From contig OY997648.1 of the NCBI GenBank assembly GCA_963921795.1, forward strand, positions 648,501 through 712,500: 64,000 nt of DNA, written 5' to 3'. Shown here piece by piece: positions 23,371 through 34,427 of the stretch (position 1 is its first letter; every line of letters begins with the position of its first letter). This stretch comes from Nannobrachium achirus (lineage: Eukaryota > Chordata > Actinopteri > Myctophiformes > Myctophidae). The notes under the pieces were generated by a model. It saw only the letters and a program-made list of their open reading frames with translations, did no database searches and was not told where the DNA came from. The position numbers and the translations under genes are program-made.

Positions 23371-24240
23371 ATGACGTATTTAAACGTAATCAATTTGTGT
23401 TTATGAAGTATTTAAACTGAATCAATGTTTGTTGTTTATGAAGTATTTAAACTTAATCAATGTGTGTTTATGAAGTATTTCAACTTAATCAATGTGTGTT
23501 TATGAAGTATTTAAACTAAATCAATGTGTGTTACAACCACAGCAACAGTTACCTCAACCTTCCACACAGCAACCTCTACAACCACAGCAACAGTTAACTC
23601 AACCTTCCACACAGCAACCTCTACAACCACAGCAACAGTTAACTCAACCTTCCACACAGCAACCTCTACAACCACAGCAAAAGTTAACTCAACCTTCCAC
23701 ACAGCAACCTCTACAACCACAGCAAGTCTACAACCGGGTACAAGTCCAATGCATTGGTGGTTCATGGTTTCAGTTTTATGATTGTAACCCGGGGTACAAG
23801 TCCAATCCATTGGTGGTTCATTGTTTCAGTTTTATGGTTGTAACCCGTTCGAGGGTTCATGGTTCACTGTTACAATGTTATGGTTGCAACCCGTTTGTGG
23901 GTCTGACTCTGTTCTGAAGGTTTTGAGGTTTTAACTGATTTAAGTTTGGGTTTTGCACATTGTTCTGATTTCACTGAAGGCATAGGCCTACTGATGGTGA
24001 CACAATGCACGCTGGCTGTTGTAAAGGGTTCACAGCCCCCAGAGGCTGAAACTGTCCGAAACCACTCAAAGTGTTGTTGAAACGGAGACACTTGATCACA
24101 AAACGAAAAAGCATATTGACACCTAAAGCCATACTGGATAAACTGGGAAACTTTGCTAAAAGAGAGAAAGGCAAAATTGAACAAGGCATCTAACCTGCAA
24201 AAAAGTATTTGGGAGTGGATGCAAACTGGATCCAAACATG
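23371..24240 (+). pseudogene. Gag-derived unit 10
   Basis: Four homogeneous 45-bp repeats (23529-23723). The following block has a duplicated gggtacaagtccaat phrase (23737 and 23791) shared with unit 12. Then acidic scrap, LDK block and WMQTGS. Confidence 0.65.
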
Positions 24241-24779
24241 AGGTGCAATGTGTGTTTATGAAGTATTTAAACTTAATGTGTGTTTATGAAGTATTTAAAC
24301 TTAATCAATGTGTGTTTATAACATATTTAAACTGAACCAATGTGTGTTTAAGAAGTATTCAAACTTAATGTGTGTTTATGAAGTATTCAAACTTAATCAA
24401 TGTGTTTATGAACTGGATGCAAAGTGGATCCAAACATGAGGTGCAATGTGAATTTATGAAGCATTTAAACTTAATCAAGGAAGCAAGAGATGCTCAGAAG
24501 GCTCTGTTGCCAGTATTGCCCCCGGAGGAGAAGGCAAAACATGATTCATGGTTTAATGCAAAAATGATAAATGTCAAGGAATTTGTGGATGAAGTGAATA
24601 CTTGGACACAAAGTACAAAGGAAAACATTCTGAAAAAGAAAAGGGAAATGGAGGAGGAGGAAGAAATGCTGAAAAAGAGAAAGGAAATGATGGAGCTTGA
24701 TGCACAACTGAAAGCTACCAATGCAAACATAGTAGTGTTACAAACCCCCAGTCGCCAAGCTCTGTCACTCACACATTAA
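24241..24779 (+). pseudogene. Gag coiled-coil fragment, best preserved
   Basis: Open frame 24372-24779. After 32-bp repeats it enters KEARDAQKALL, a LPPEEKAKHDSWFNAKM segment and a FVDEVNTWTQ segment. A highly charged Lys/Glu coiled-coil follows (about 24620-24700), then LKATNANIVVLQTPS, before a stop created at the TTAA MITE insertion. The order matches N-terminal halves of BEL/Pao-type Gag proteins of fish as I know them. In other units the sequence continues into HSDGMESYYRK. The start is not preserved. Confidence 0.6.
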
Positions 24780-25276
24780 CTCATTAAAAGCCTCAGACAT
24801 TAACGGATTATAATATCCAGAGTGCCTCCCACCCCCCCCCATTCACGGCCGTTCTCTTATTTTGTCTTATTTTGAAGGCCACCGGAAGTACTTCCGGTCT
24901 GACGTCATCGGATCCTTCGACTGAACCGATCATTGTTTATGTGGAGCCATGCTGGATCGGCTCGTAGCGTTTATACATGTGTTTTATAAGCGAGCATCTG
25001 CCTCCATCTTCGCTTCTAAAGTGTAGTTTTGAGATAATGGACATTAAAGATGAGGCGGCCCGTCCACCTCAATGTTATGGGATGACTATTGTGTGCTCGT
25101 GGAGCCGTGATGATGACAAATCAGCGCGGATTTCGTCTCCGGAGCGTCGGCCATTGTACTAGGTATTTTTACTCGCCGTTACAGTAATATATTACTTTTC
25201 GCGCGACATCGCGCATTCGGCACTATACGTACTCTAGTACTTATTGCGTGACATCACGCGAAAGGCACTAGATGAG
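24780..25276. mobile_element. 497-bp TTAA-flanked element with promoter-like core
   Basis: TTAA at 24776-24779 and 25277-25280; ends CTCAT and ATGAG. The uninterrupted gag units (27640, 30380) read straight across this point, which defines the insertion. Inside is CCGGAAGTACTTCCGG (24883-24898, a palindromic pair of ETS-type sites), then TGACGTCA (24900-24907, CRE/ATF type), a GC-richer stretch and a 61-codon frame (24977-25162) with no known domain. A second palindromic region lies near 25200-25262 (tcgcgcgacatcgcgc). Confidence 0.6.
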
Positions 25277-25280
25277 TTAA

Positions 25281-25935
25281 GATGGAATGGAATCCTACTA
25301 CAGGAAATAAACCATGTTAAAGGAACCCACAGTCACACTCAATCCTCAAGCCAAAGAGTTCCAACCTACCATGCAGCAACCTCCACTACCACAGCAACCG
25401 CTAACTCAACCTTCCACGCAGCAATCTCTACAACCACAGCAACAGTTAACTCAACCTTCCATGCAGCAATCTCTACAACCACAGCAACAGTTAACTCAAC
25501 CTTCCACACAGCAACCTCTACAACCACAGCAAGTCTACAATCGGGTACAAGTCCAATGCATTGGTGGTTCATGGTTTCAGTTTTATGGTTGTAACCCCTT
25601 CGAGGGTTCATGGTTCACTGTTACAATGTTATGGTTGCAAGCCGTTCGTGGGTCTGACTCTGTTCTGAAGGTTTTGAGGTTTTAACTGATTTAAGTTTGG
25701 GTTTAGCACATTGTTCTGATTTCACTGAAGGCATAGGCCTACTGATGGTGACACAATGCACGCTGGCTGTTTTAAAGGGTTCACAGCCCCCAGAGGCTGA
25801 AACTGTCCGAAACCAGTCGGAAACACTTGATCACAAAACGAAAAAAGCATATAAAGAGAGAGAGGCAAAATTGAACATGGCATCTAACCTGTAAAAAAGC
25901 ATTTGGAAGTGGATGCAAACTGGATCCCAAGATGA
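25281..25935 (+). pseudogene. Gag-derived unit 11
   Basis: Resumes the gag frame after the TTAA insertion: a METS-type start is absent, then KEPTVTLNPQAKEFQPTM and three 45-bp repeats (25390-25530), the leader-like block, and a shortened acidic scrap with an internal deletion near 25810. Confidence 0.6.
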
Positions 25936-25937
25936 GG

Positions 25938-26265
25938 TGCAATGTGTGTTTATGAAGTATTTAAACTGAATCAATGTGTGTTTATGAAGTATTTAAACTT
26001 AATCATTGTGTGTTTATGATGTATTTAAACTGAATCAATGTGTGTTTATGAAGTATTTAACCTGAATCAATGTGTGTTTATGAAGTATTTAAACTTAATC
26101 AATGTGTGTTTATGAAGTATTTAAAGTAACTTAATCAATGTGTGTTTATGAAGTATTTAAACTGAATCAATGTGTGTTTATGAAGTATTTAAACTTAATC
26201 AATGTGTGTTTATGAAGTATTTAAACTTAATCAATGTGTGTTTATGAAGTATTTAAACTTAATCA
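25938..26265 (+). repeat. Longest 32-bp minisatellite block
   Basis: About ten copies of the 32-base unit. The last copy reads in frame into the gag KEARDAQ segment, showing the ancestral coding position of the unit. Confidence 0.9.
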
Positions 26266-27200
26266 AGGAAGCAAGAGATGCTCAGAAGGCTCTGTTGCCA
26301 GTATTGCCCCCGGAGGAGAAGGCAAAACATGATTTATGGTTCAATGCAAAAATGATAAATGAATCCTACAACGGGAAAGGAAACTTGTTAAAGGAACCCG
26401 CAGTCACACTCAATCCTCAAGCCAAAGAGTTCCAACCTACCATGCAGCAACCTCCACTACCACAGCAACCGCTAACTCAACCTTCCACGCAGCAATCTCT
26501 ACAACCACAGCAACAGTTAACTCAACCTTCCACGCAGCAATCTCTACAACCACGGCAACCGTTAACTCAGCCTTCCACGCAGCAACCTCTACAACCACAG
26601 CAACAGTTAACTCAACCTTCCACACAGCAACCTCTACAACCACAACAAAAGTTAACTCAACCTTCCACACAGCAACCTCTACAACCACAGCAAGTCTACA
26701 ACCGGGTACAAGTCCAATGCATTGGTGGTTCATGGTTTCAGTTTTATGATTGTAACCCAGGGTACAAGTCCAATCCATTGGTGGTTCATTGTTTCAGTTT
26801 TATGGTTGTAACCCATTCGAGGGTTCATGGTTCACTGTTACAATGTTATGGTTGCAACCCGTTTGTGGTTCTGACTCTGTTCTGAAGGTTTTGAGGTTTT
26901 AACTGATTTAAGTTTGGGTTTTGCACATTGTTCCGATTTCACTGAAGGCATAGGCCTACTGATGGTGACACAATGCACGCTGGCTGTTGTAAAGGGTTCA
27001 CAGCCCCCAGAGGCTGAAAAACTGTCCGAAACCACTCAAAGTGCTGTCGAAACAGAGACACTAAACGGAGACACGAAAAAGCATATTGACACCTAAAGCC
27101 CTACTGGATAAACTGGAAACGTTGCTAAAAGAGAGAAACGCAAAATTGAACAAGGCATCTAACCTGCAAAAAAGCATTTGGGAGTGGATGCAAACTGGAT
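26202..27200 (+). pseudogene. Gag-derived unit 12
   Basis: Frame 26202-26885 (227 codons) reads from 32-bp repeats into KEARDAQKALL, LPPEEKAKHD and FNAKM, then directly into NESYNGKGN. That skips the coiled-coil, so this is the deletion form also present in units 1, 3 and 14. Five 45-bp repeats (26460-26690) and a duplicated gggtacaagtccaat phrase follow. Ends in leader, acidic and LDK blocks. Confidence 0.65.
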
Positions 27201-28400
27201 CCAAACATGAGGTGCAATGTGTGTTTATGAAGTATTTCAACTTAATCAATGTGTGTTTATGAAGTATTTAAACTGAATCAATGTGTGTTTATGAAGCATT
27301 TAAACTGAATCAATGTGTGTTTATTAAGTAGTTAAACTTAATCAAGGAAGCAAGAGATGCTCAGAAGGCTCTGTTGCCAGTATTGCCCCTGGAGGAGAAG
27401 GCAAAACATGATTTATGGTTTAATGCAAAAATGATAAATGTCAAGGAATTTGTGGATGAAGTGAATACTTGGACACAAAGTACAAAGGAAAACATTCTGA
27501 AAAAGAAAGGGGAAATGGAGGAGGATGAAGAAATAATGAAAAAGAGAAAGGAAATGATGGAGCTTGATGCACAACTGAGAGCTACCAATGCAAACATAGT
27601 ATTGTTACAAACCCCCAGTTGCCAAGCTCTGTCACTCACACATTCAGATGGAATGGAATCCTACTACAGGAAAGGAACCATGTTAAAGGAACCCACAGTC
27701 ACACTCAATCCTCAAGCCAAAGAGTTCCAACCTACAATGCAGCAACCTCTAAAACCACAGCAACAGTTAACTCAACCTTCCACGCAGCAATCTCTACAAC
27801 CACAGCAACAGTTAACTCAACCTTCCACGCAGCAATCTCTACAACCACAGCAACAGTTAACTCAACCTTCCACGCAGCAATCTCTACAACCACAGCAACA
27901 GTTAACTTAACCTTCCACACAGCAACCTCTACAACCACAGCAAGTCTATAATCGGGTACAAGTCCAATGCATTGGTGGTTCATGGTTTCAGTTTTATGGT
28001 TGTAACACCTTCGAGGGTTCATGGTTCACTGTTACAATGTTATGGTTGCAACCCGTTCGTGGGTCTGACTCTGTTCTGAAGGTTTTGAGGTTTTAACTGA
28101 TTTAAGTTTGGGTTTTGCTCATTGTTCTGATTTCACTGAAGGCATAGGCCTACTGATGGTGACACAATGCACGCTGGCTGTTGTAAAGGGTTCACAGCCC
28201 CCAGAGGCTGAAACTGTCCGAAACCACTCAAAGTGCTGTCGAAACAGAGACACGAAACGGAGACACGAAAAAGCATATTGACACCTAAAGCCCTACTGGA
28301 TAAACTGGGAAACTTTGCTAAAAGAGAGAAAGGCAAAATTGAACAAGGCATCTAACCTACAAAAAAGCATTTGGGAGTGGATGAAAACTGGATCCCAACA
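27201..28400 (+). pseudogene. Gag-derived unit 13, coiled-coil form
   Basis: Frame 27374-27910 (178 codons) holds the LPLEEKAKHD segment, a FVDEVNTWTQ segment, the Lys/Glu coiled-coil and LRATNANIVLLQTPS. It continues through HSDGMESYYRK and KEPTVTLNPQAKEFQP into 45-bp repeats, stopping at a caa-to-taa change at 27908. This is the longest continuous coiled-coil plus Gln/Pro reading in the array apart from 30144-31211. The leader, acidic and LDK blocks follow. Confidence 0.65.
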
Positions 28401-28890
28401 TGAGGTGCAATGTGTGTTTATGAAGTATTTAAACTTAATCAATGTGTGTTTATGAAGTATTTACACTTAATTAATGTGTGTTTATGACGTATTTAAACTG
28501 AATCAATGTGTGTTTAAGAAGTATTCAAACTTAATGTGTGTTTATGAAGTATTTAAACGTAATCAATGTGTGTTTACGAAGTATTTAAACTGAATCAATG
28601 TGTGTTTATGAAGTATTTCAACTGAATCAAGGAGGCAAGAGATGCTCAGAAGGCTCTGTTGCCAGTATTGCCCCCGGAGGAGAAGGCAAAACATGATTCA
28701 TGGTTTAATGCAAAAATGATAAATGAATCCTACAACGGGAAAGGAAACTTGTTAAAGGAACCCGCAGTCACACTCAATCCTCAAGCCAAAGAGTTCCAAC
28801 ATACCATGCAGCAACCTCCACTACCACAGCAACCGCTAACTCAACCTTCCACGCAGCAATCTCTACAATCACAGCAACAGTAAACTCAAC
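28401..28890 (+). pseudogene. Gag-derived unit 14, N-terminal part
   Basis: 32-bp repeats, then KEARDAQ...FNAKM joined to NESYNGKGN (coiled-coil deleted), KEPAVTLNPQAKEF and only one to two 45-bp repeats before a frame break near 28880. Continues into the Gag core at 28891-29760. Confidence 0.6.
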
Positions 28891-29760
28891 CTTCCACGCA
28901 GCAATCTCTATAACCACCACAACTAATACTACAGCAATTACCATCACTGCAACCACTACAACCTGCTCGACGACAACAACCACCACCCATTCCAACACAA
29001 CCACCATCTGTACAAAGACCACATATATCTTGGAAAGTTGGAATGCAGCACAGGACACTGTTCAGGACAATACAAACATGAACCCGGCTGTGCAGCAAAC
29101 AAACCCAACTGTAACTTCACAAAGCCACAACACCTCAGCTATTTTCAACTTATTACAAAGACAAAATGACATAACCGCCATGCTAGTACAGCCACAAACT
29201 TCTCACTTACTGCCACCAAGAGAGATTCCATGTTTTGATGGAGATCCCCTGCAGTACAGAAGTTTTGTCAGATCCTTTGATCATTGTGTGGAGAAGAATG
29301 CAAGCAGCAAAGGAGATCGTTTGTTTGTATTATTTGGAAAAGTACACCCAAGGGCAGCCACGAGCGCTTGTGCGTAGCTGTTAGCACATGGCTCCGGCCA
29401 GAGGCTATGAAATGGCAAGATGCCTGCTTGAACAACACTTTGGAGATGAGTATAAAATCACTGCAGCATATATGGAGAAGGTGCTTGGCTGGCCACCACT
29501 GAAGACTGAATATGTCAAATCCCTTCAAGCCTATGCACTTTTCCTTCGCCAGTGTTGCAATGCAATGGAGAATGTGCAATACATGAGGGAACATTGATTT
29601 CGAAGCTTCCATATCAGCTAAGAGAAAATTGGAGTCTCTGCAAATTCTATTATGGAAAGCCACCATCGCAGACCACAATTCATGGACATCGTCACATTCA
29701 TTAAGCATCAATCACAATCCTCTCTGATCCAGTCTTTGGTGACATCCAAGATGCATCATT
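28891..29760 (+). pseudogene. BEL/Pao-like Gag core (DUF1759-type), frameshifted
   Basis: The only unit with sequence downstream of the Gln/Pro repeats. A Pro/Gln/Thr-rich stretch leads to a 116-codon frame (29030-29377) ending in a segment with LPPREIPCFDGDPLQYRSF and FDHCVEKNASSK. After a frameshift near 29340, frame 29388-29597 continues (MAPARGYEMARCLLEQHFGD, an AYMEKVLGWPP segment, an ALFLRQCCNAMENV segment). A third piece lies at about 29600-29760 (FEASISAKRKLESLQ...). The FDGDP(L)xYxSF motif and Arg-rich helix series are characteristic of the DUF1759 domain in Gag of BEL/Pao LTR retrotransposons. No protease, reverse transcriptase or integrase follows; the sequence jumps back to the leader-like block near 29800. 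Confidence 0.75.
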
Positions 29761-29799
29761 GAATACAGCAAGTAGAACAACAAAATCTCAAATCACTGG

Positions 29800-30045
29800 T
29801 TTCACATGGTTTCAGTTTTCACATGGTTTCAGTTTTATGGTTGTAACCAGCTTGAGGGTTCATTCATGGTTCACTGTTACAATGTTATGGTTGCAACCTG
29901 TTCGTGGGTTGGACTCTGTTCTGAAGGTTTTGAGGTTTTAACTGTGATTTAAGTTTGGGTTTTGCACATTCTTCTGATTTCACTGAAGGCACTGTTTTAT
30001 ATTTGAACTGTTGGTATTTTGCATCTCTATTTATTATGGCGTTTA
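29800..30045 (+). repeat. Leader-like block after the Gag core
   Basis: tttcagttttatggttgtaacc followed by the tctgttctgaagg and tgcacatt phrases and the tatttattatggcg gag-start phrase (about 30022), truncated and joined to 32-bp repeats. It shows that unit 14 was cut between the Gag core and the next leader. Confidence 0.6.
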
Positions 30046-30143
30046 AACGGAATCAATGTGTGTTTATGAAGTATTCAAACTTAATGTGTGTTTATGAAGT
30101 ATTCAAACTTAAACTGTGTTTATGAAGTATTTAAACTTAATGT

Positions 30144-31211
30144 GTGTTTATGAAGTATTTAAACTTAATGTGTGAACTGGAGATTAAAGCTGCTGCATTA
30201 AAGGAGAAGTACGCTCTGGAGGAGCAGGAAAACATTCTGAAAAAGAAAAGGGACATGGAGGAGGAGGAAAAAATGCTGAAAAAGAGAAAGCAAAGGATGG
30301 AGCTTGATGCAAAACTGAGAGCTACAAACGCAAACATAGCAGTGTTACAAACCCCCAGTCGCCAAGCTCTGTCACTCACACATTCAGATGGAATGGAATC
30401 CTACTACAGGAAAGGAACCATGTTAAAGGAACCCACAGTCACACTCAATCCTCAAGCCAAAGAGTTCCAACCTAACACGCAGCAACCTCCACTACCACAG
30501 CAACCGCTAACTCAACCTTCCACGCAGCAATCTTTACAACCACAGCAACAGTTAACTCAACCTTCCACGCAGCAATCTCTACAACCACAGCAACCGCTAA
30601 CTCGACCTTCCACGCAGCAATCTCTACAACCACAGCAACCGCTAACTCAACCTTCCACGCAGCAATCTCTACAACCACAGAAACAGTTAACTCAACCTTC
30701 CACACAGCAATCTCTACAACCACAGCAAAAATTAACTCAACCTTCCACACAGCAATCTCTACAACCACAGCAACAGTTAACTCAACCTTCCACGCAGCAA
30801 TCTCTACAACCACAGGAACAGTTAACTCAACCTTCCACGCAGCAATCTCTAGAACTACAGAAACAGTTAACTCAACCTTCCACACAGCAATCTCTACAAC
30901 CACAGCAACAGTTAACTCAACCTTCCACGCAGCAATCTCTACAACCACAGCAACCGCTAACTCAACCTTCCACGCAGCAATCTCTAGAACCACAGAAACA
31001 GTTAACTCAACCTTCCACTCAGCAATCAAACTCAATCTTCCACACAGCAATCTCTACAACCACCACAACTTTTACTACAACTACCATCACTACAACCGCA
31101 ACAAACTGCTTGACAACAACAACCACCACCCATTCCAACACAACCACCATCTGTACAATGACCACTTGTATCCTGGAATGCAGCACACAGTATGCATTCT
31201 ACATATTGTGA
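30144..31211 (+). pseudogene. Gag-derived unit 15, longest open frame (355 codons)
   Basis: An open frame in the gag phase. It has an LEIKAAALKEKYALEEQEN segment, a Lys/Glu coiled-coil (residues about 30-55), LRATNANIAVLQTPS and HSDGMESYYRK. KEPTVTLNPQAKEFQP and twelve 45-bp repeats coding LTQPSTQQSLQPQ(Q/K/E) 15-mers follow. A frame change into a Thr-rich stretch ends at a stop near 31209. The Gag core seen at 28891-29760 is missing: homology stops at ctggaatgcagcaca (31176). No Kozak or promoter evidence; upstream are 32-bp repeats. Coding potential is formal only, though an expressed low-complexity protein cannot be excluded. Confidence 0.55.
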
Positions 31212-32190
31212 CATTTGAAACAGAGTAAAACACCAGACTATACACTGATCCATTCAACCTAAAGGAATCCAAAAGCAAAAGACACTGGTATGGAACTCCT
31301 AGTTCCACGGTTGACTATGGACGAGGTTCAATTCCCCGCAGTGTCCTGCTCATTGGGTTTTATAAAAGTGTTGAATGGAACGAGTGTTTGTCTGTATCAT
31401 AGTTTGTTTGGTCAGTAACAAGTCTGCACCGCCCGGTTTAGTCAGTAGTACCACAGTCATTCTCATCGTGAGCTTGGAGGTTTGCTATTTTCGGTGCTTT
31501 TAAACATTTCAGACCCTGCCTCTCCAACATTTTCTCCATGTCCCTGGACATTACCATAGTTTATTTAGTCAGAATATCAGACTATTGATGTACTGTTGAT
31601 CAGAAGTATACAGTATGCAGTATTACTTTATTTTGTTTATTTATTTAGTTATTAATATTTGTGTCAGCATGTTGGCACTGGAAAAAACTGTTATTTAAAT
31701 TGTGTCTGAATAATCCCGTAAGGGATGGGCTGTGAAAGGCAGCCAGACACGAAAATAAAATCATTCATTTAGTCAGTAACGTGGTGTAGTCGCTACCATA
31801 GTTTAGTCAGTCAGTCAGTCACCGTCAGTTCATTAGTCCATCTGTCAGTCAGTCCATCAGACCATCATTCCTTATCAGCACCCATCCGTCTGTAGGTCCG
31901 TCCGTCCGTCCCCATCAGTCCATCAGTCCCCACACAGAATTGACAAGCGCAACCTCACAATTCTATAAAGGTCGTACATGTAGGTCAATATACACGTGCC
32001 AAGCAGCAGTCTTGGTGACTTAATACTTTGTCGCTTGACTATGGTCTATTTTCAGTCATAGATTCCTTGGACTGGTACTATTGACATTTGAGATGATGCT
32101 CTCTCCCAAAGACAAATGTTAATGCATGGTTTGAGGGCCACACGCTGCAGATTAAAGTTTGATGTTGACGCTGAAGTCAAGAACCGGGGG
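31212..32190. other. No gene seen; edge of gag array
   Basis: Unique-looking sequence with a (gtca)/(gtcc) simple-repeat stretch at 31797-31925. A phrase tcatcgtgagcttggaggtttgctattttcgg at 31464-31495 loosely resembles the right arm of the recurrent palindrome family. No coding signal. Confidence 0.4.
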
Positions 32191-32194
32191 GTGC

Positions 32195-32352
32195 ATCTCT
32201 CCACTCCGACATGTCTCCTTTCCGACATGTCTCCATTCCGACACTAACCCTATCTCTACCCCTACCCTAAACCTTAGGCCCATGGGGAGTGTCGCCACTC
32301 CGACAATAAGAAGTCCATTTCGGAGTGGCGACATGTCGGAATGGAGAGAGCC
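32195..32352. mobile_element. Small palindromic MITE (CTCCACTCCGACATGTC)
   Basis: The left part tctctccactccgacatgtc and the right part gacatgtcggaatggagaga are inverted. Inner copies tccgacatgtctccattccgac and cggagtggcgacatgtcgg strengthen the fold. About 158 bases, non-coding. Confidence 0.6.
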
Positions 32353-32449
32353 AGCAATATGCAACACTGCAATATTGAAGCTGTTCATGTATCATATCGC
32401 TTCTCCCTCTCACTTTTCAGCCCACTCAATGAGAAAACAACTGAAAAGA

Positions 32450-33371
32450 CTAGAAAAGAAAATTTCTAAGAAATTTTAAGTGTGCCTGCAGCTCGCTAAG
32501 TCTGTGCAACCTTGTGTAGCGGTTGGTGTTAGTGTTTCGTTTTGAGAGGGTCGTTCCCCCTGAAAAACACGTTTTGGCATGAAACGGTTACGTTTTGCGC
32601 GTTTGTGGTGCCCCCTATGGGTCGAAGTGGAAATGCTTTTGGGTATATGTTCAGTATAGCGCCCCCCACTTGTGGTTAAAATTTGGTGTTGACTGGATGT
32701 TTCGTTTGTGATTTATGGCTACTTCTTACAAAACGGGCTCCTCCCGCTAACTTTGGAACCCTGTTACGGAAGAACGGTATGGACTATCAAAATATCGTTT
32801 AAATATGTTTATCGCATGAGTCCATAGATCGTGTGTATCGATTTTTGTGACATTTGGAGAAAATATGTAGGAAAAGGAGAAAAAAGTGTGTTTTGAAGAA
32901 AATTCAAAATGGCGGAAAATCTATCCTGACGCAAATGGGCGTGGCCTATATGAGGAGATGCGTCATGACCCAAGGAATCCAGGGAAAAGGAAATTTTAAT
33001 TTTCCGACCCACGGTTCAAGAGTTACAGGCCAAAAGGTAAAGTGGACTGTTATAGCGCCACCATGAGGCCAACTGACGAAATTATTTTTCATTTAATCCT
33101 TGATATCATTATAAATCTCCTCTCCAAGTTTTGAAACTGTAGCCCCTATGGTTTGCGAGAAAAAAAATATTGAATGTGAGTTTTTGCGATTCCCATTATA
33201 AGTCAATGGGTAAAATTAATTCACTAATAAATTAATATCAATTAAACGATACAACTTTTCTCTTAGAAAAGTAATAGCACCCCATTCCCGGCCGAGCCGC
33301 ACGTTTTGATGTATATATTGCGGGGGTGGCGTAAACCGTGCGGCAGTTATTACGTGCCGAAATTTGTGGGA
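32450..33371 (-). mobile_element. Helitron-like copy 1 (non-autonomous)
   Basis: Read on the minus strand it starts TCCCACAAATTTCGGCACG after an A and ends CTTTTCTAG before a T. Nine bases upstream of that end is the hairpin AAAATTTCTTAGAAATTTT. TC start, CTAG end, terminal hairpin and A/T insertion site are the Helitron pattern. No Rep/helicase. The core 32530-33270 matches 36020-36760 and 42256-42945 in the opposite orientation. Confidence 0.6.
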
Positions 33372-33377
33372 TCGTCA

Positions 33378-33487
33378 TTAAGTGTGCCTGCCATGCAATG
33401 GCAAAACACTTATTGTACTCCCCCATACTTAATTAAGTGTGCCTGCCATGCAATGGCAAAACACTTATTGTACTCCCCCATACTTAA
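33378..33487 (+). repeat. Tandem pair of 52-bp palindromic repeats
   Basis: TTAAGTGTGCCTGCCATGCAATGGC...CATACTTAA occurs twice. The unit contains the palindrome TGCCATGCAATGGCA. The same unit lies at 34728-34781, 36977-37034, 40157-40212 (reverse) and 40300-40412, always between Helitron-like copies. Confidence 0.85.
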
Positions 33488-33500
33488 TTAATAATAATGA

Positions 33501-34270
33501 TCCTACAAATTTGGAGCCGTAATAACTGCCGCACGATTTACGCCACCACCGCAATATATACATCAAAACATGCGGCTCGGCCGGGAATGGTGTGCTATTA
33601 CTTTTCTTTCCGATCCGCGTTACCATTGCGACGTAATTCGCAAAAAACGACGCCCAAAAACTCCATTGACTTTGAATGGGGGACTCCGAAAAAAAAACAG
33701 AAACTTTGGCGCCAAATAACTCTGCCATACTTTTGCCTAGCAACGTGATTTAAACTTTAAAATGCACACACAACTTTGGTCTTTTTCCAGCCAATAGGGA
33801 TGAGCTGTAATTGATTAAGCCCCGCCCCCTCTATAACAGGAAGTGCCCTTTGCCAAACAGGAAGTGCTTCTACATCTCATGAACCGTTTGTCGTACAGAC
33901 TCGCGGCTGGTGTCATACATTTTTTTTTTCTCAAAACATTTTTTTTTCTCAAATTTTTTTTTCTCAATTTTTTTTTCTCAAAACAATTTTTTTTCTCAAA
34001 AAAATTTATTTTTCTCAAAAAAAAATTTTCTCAAAGATTTTTCTCATTTTTTTTCTCAAATTTTTTTTTCTCAATTTTTTTTTTCTCAAATTTTTTTTTC
34101 TCAAAATTTTTTTTCTCAATTTTTTTTTCTCAAAAAATTTTTTTTTCTCAATTTTTTTTTTCTCAAAAATTTTTTTTCTCAATTTTTTTTTTCTCAAAAT
34201 GTTTTTTTTGAGAAACCATTCCCGGCCGAGCACACCATTCCCGGCCGAGCCGCACGTTTTGATGTATATA
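33501..34270 (+). mobile_element. Helitron-like copy 2, truncated
   Basis: Starts TCCTACAAATTTGGAGCCG after an A, shares the ctgccgcacgatttacgcc block and the gccaatagggatgagctg block, then a T-rich tandem array (33917-34212). It ends in a duplicated ccattcccggccgag segment rather than a CTAG terminus. Confidence 0.5.
33917..34212 (+). repeat. T-rich satellite (TTTTTTTTCTCAAA type)
   Basis: Units of 12-18 bases, each a run of 8-9 T, then CTCA and 1-5 A, repeated about 20 times. Sister arrays lie at 35210-35592, 37480-37885 and 41014-41215. The open frames giving Phe/Ser/Lys runs are artefacts. Confidence 0.95.
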
Positions 34271-34427
34271 TTGCGGCTGAGCTTTAAACGGCTATATCTC
34301 CAGTTTGCAGCATGGTACCGTCTCGAAACTTGCTGTGTGTACTTAGATGGCCAATAGGGATGAGCTGTAATTGATTAAGCCCCGCCCCCTCTGTAGCAGG
34401 AAGTGCCCTTCGCCAAACTTGTGATGG

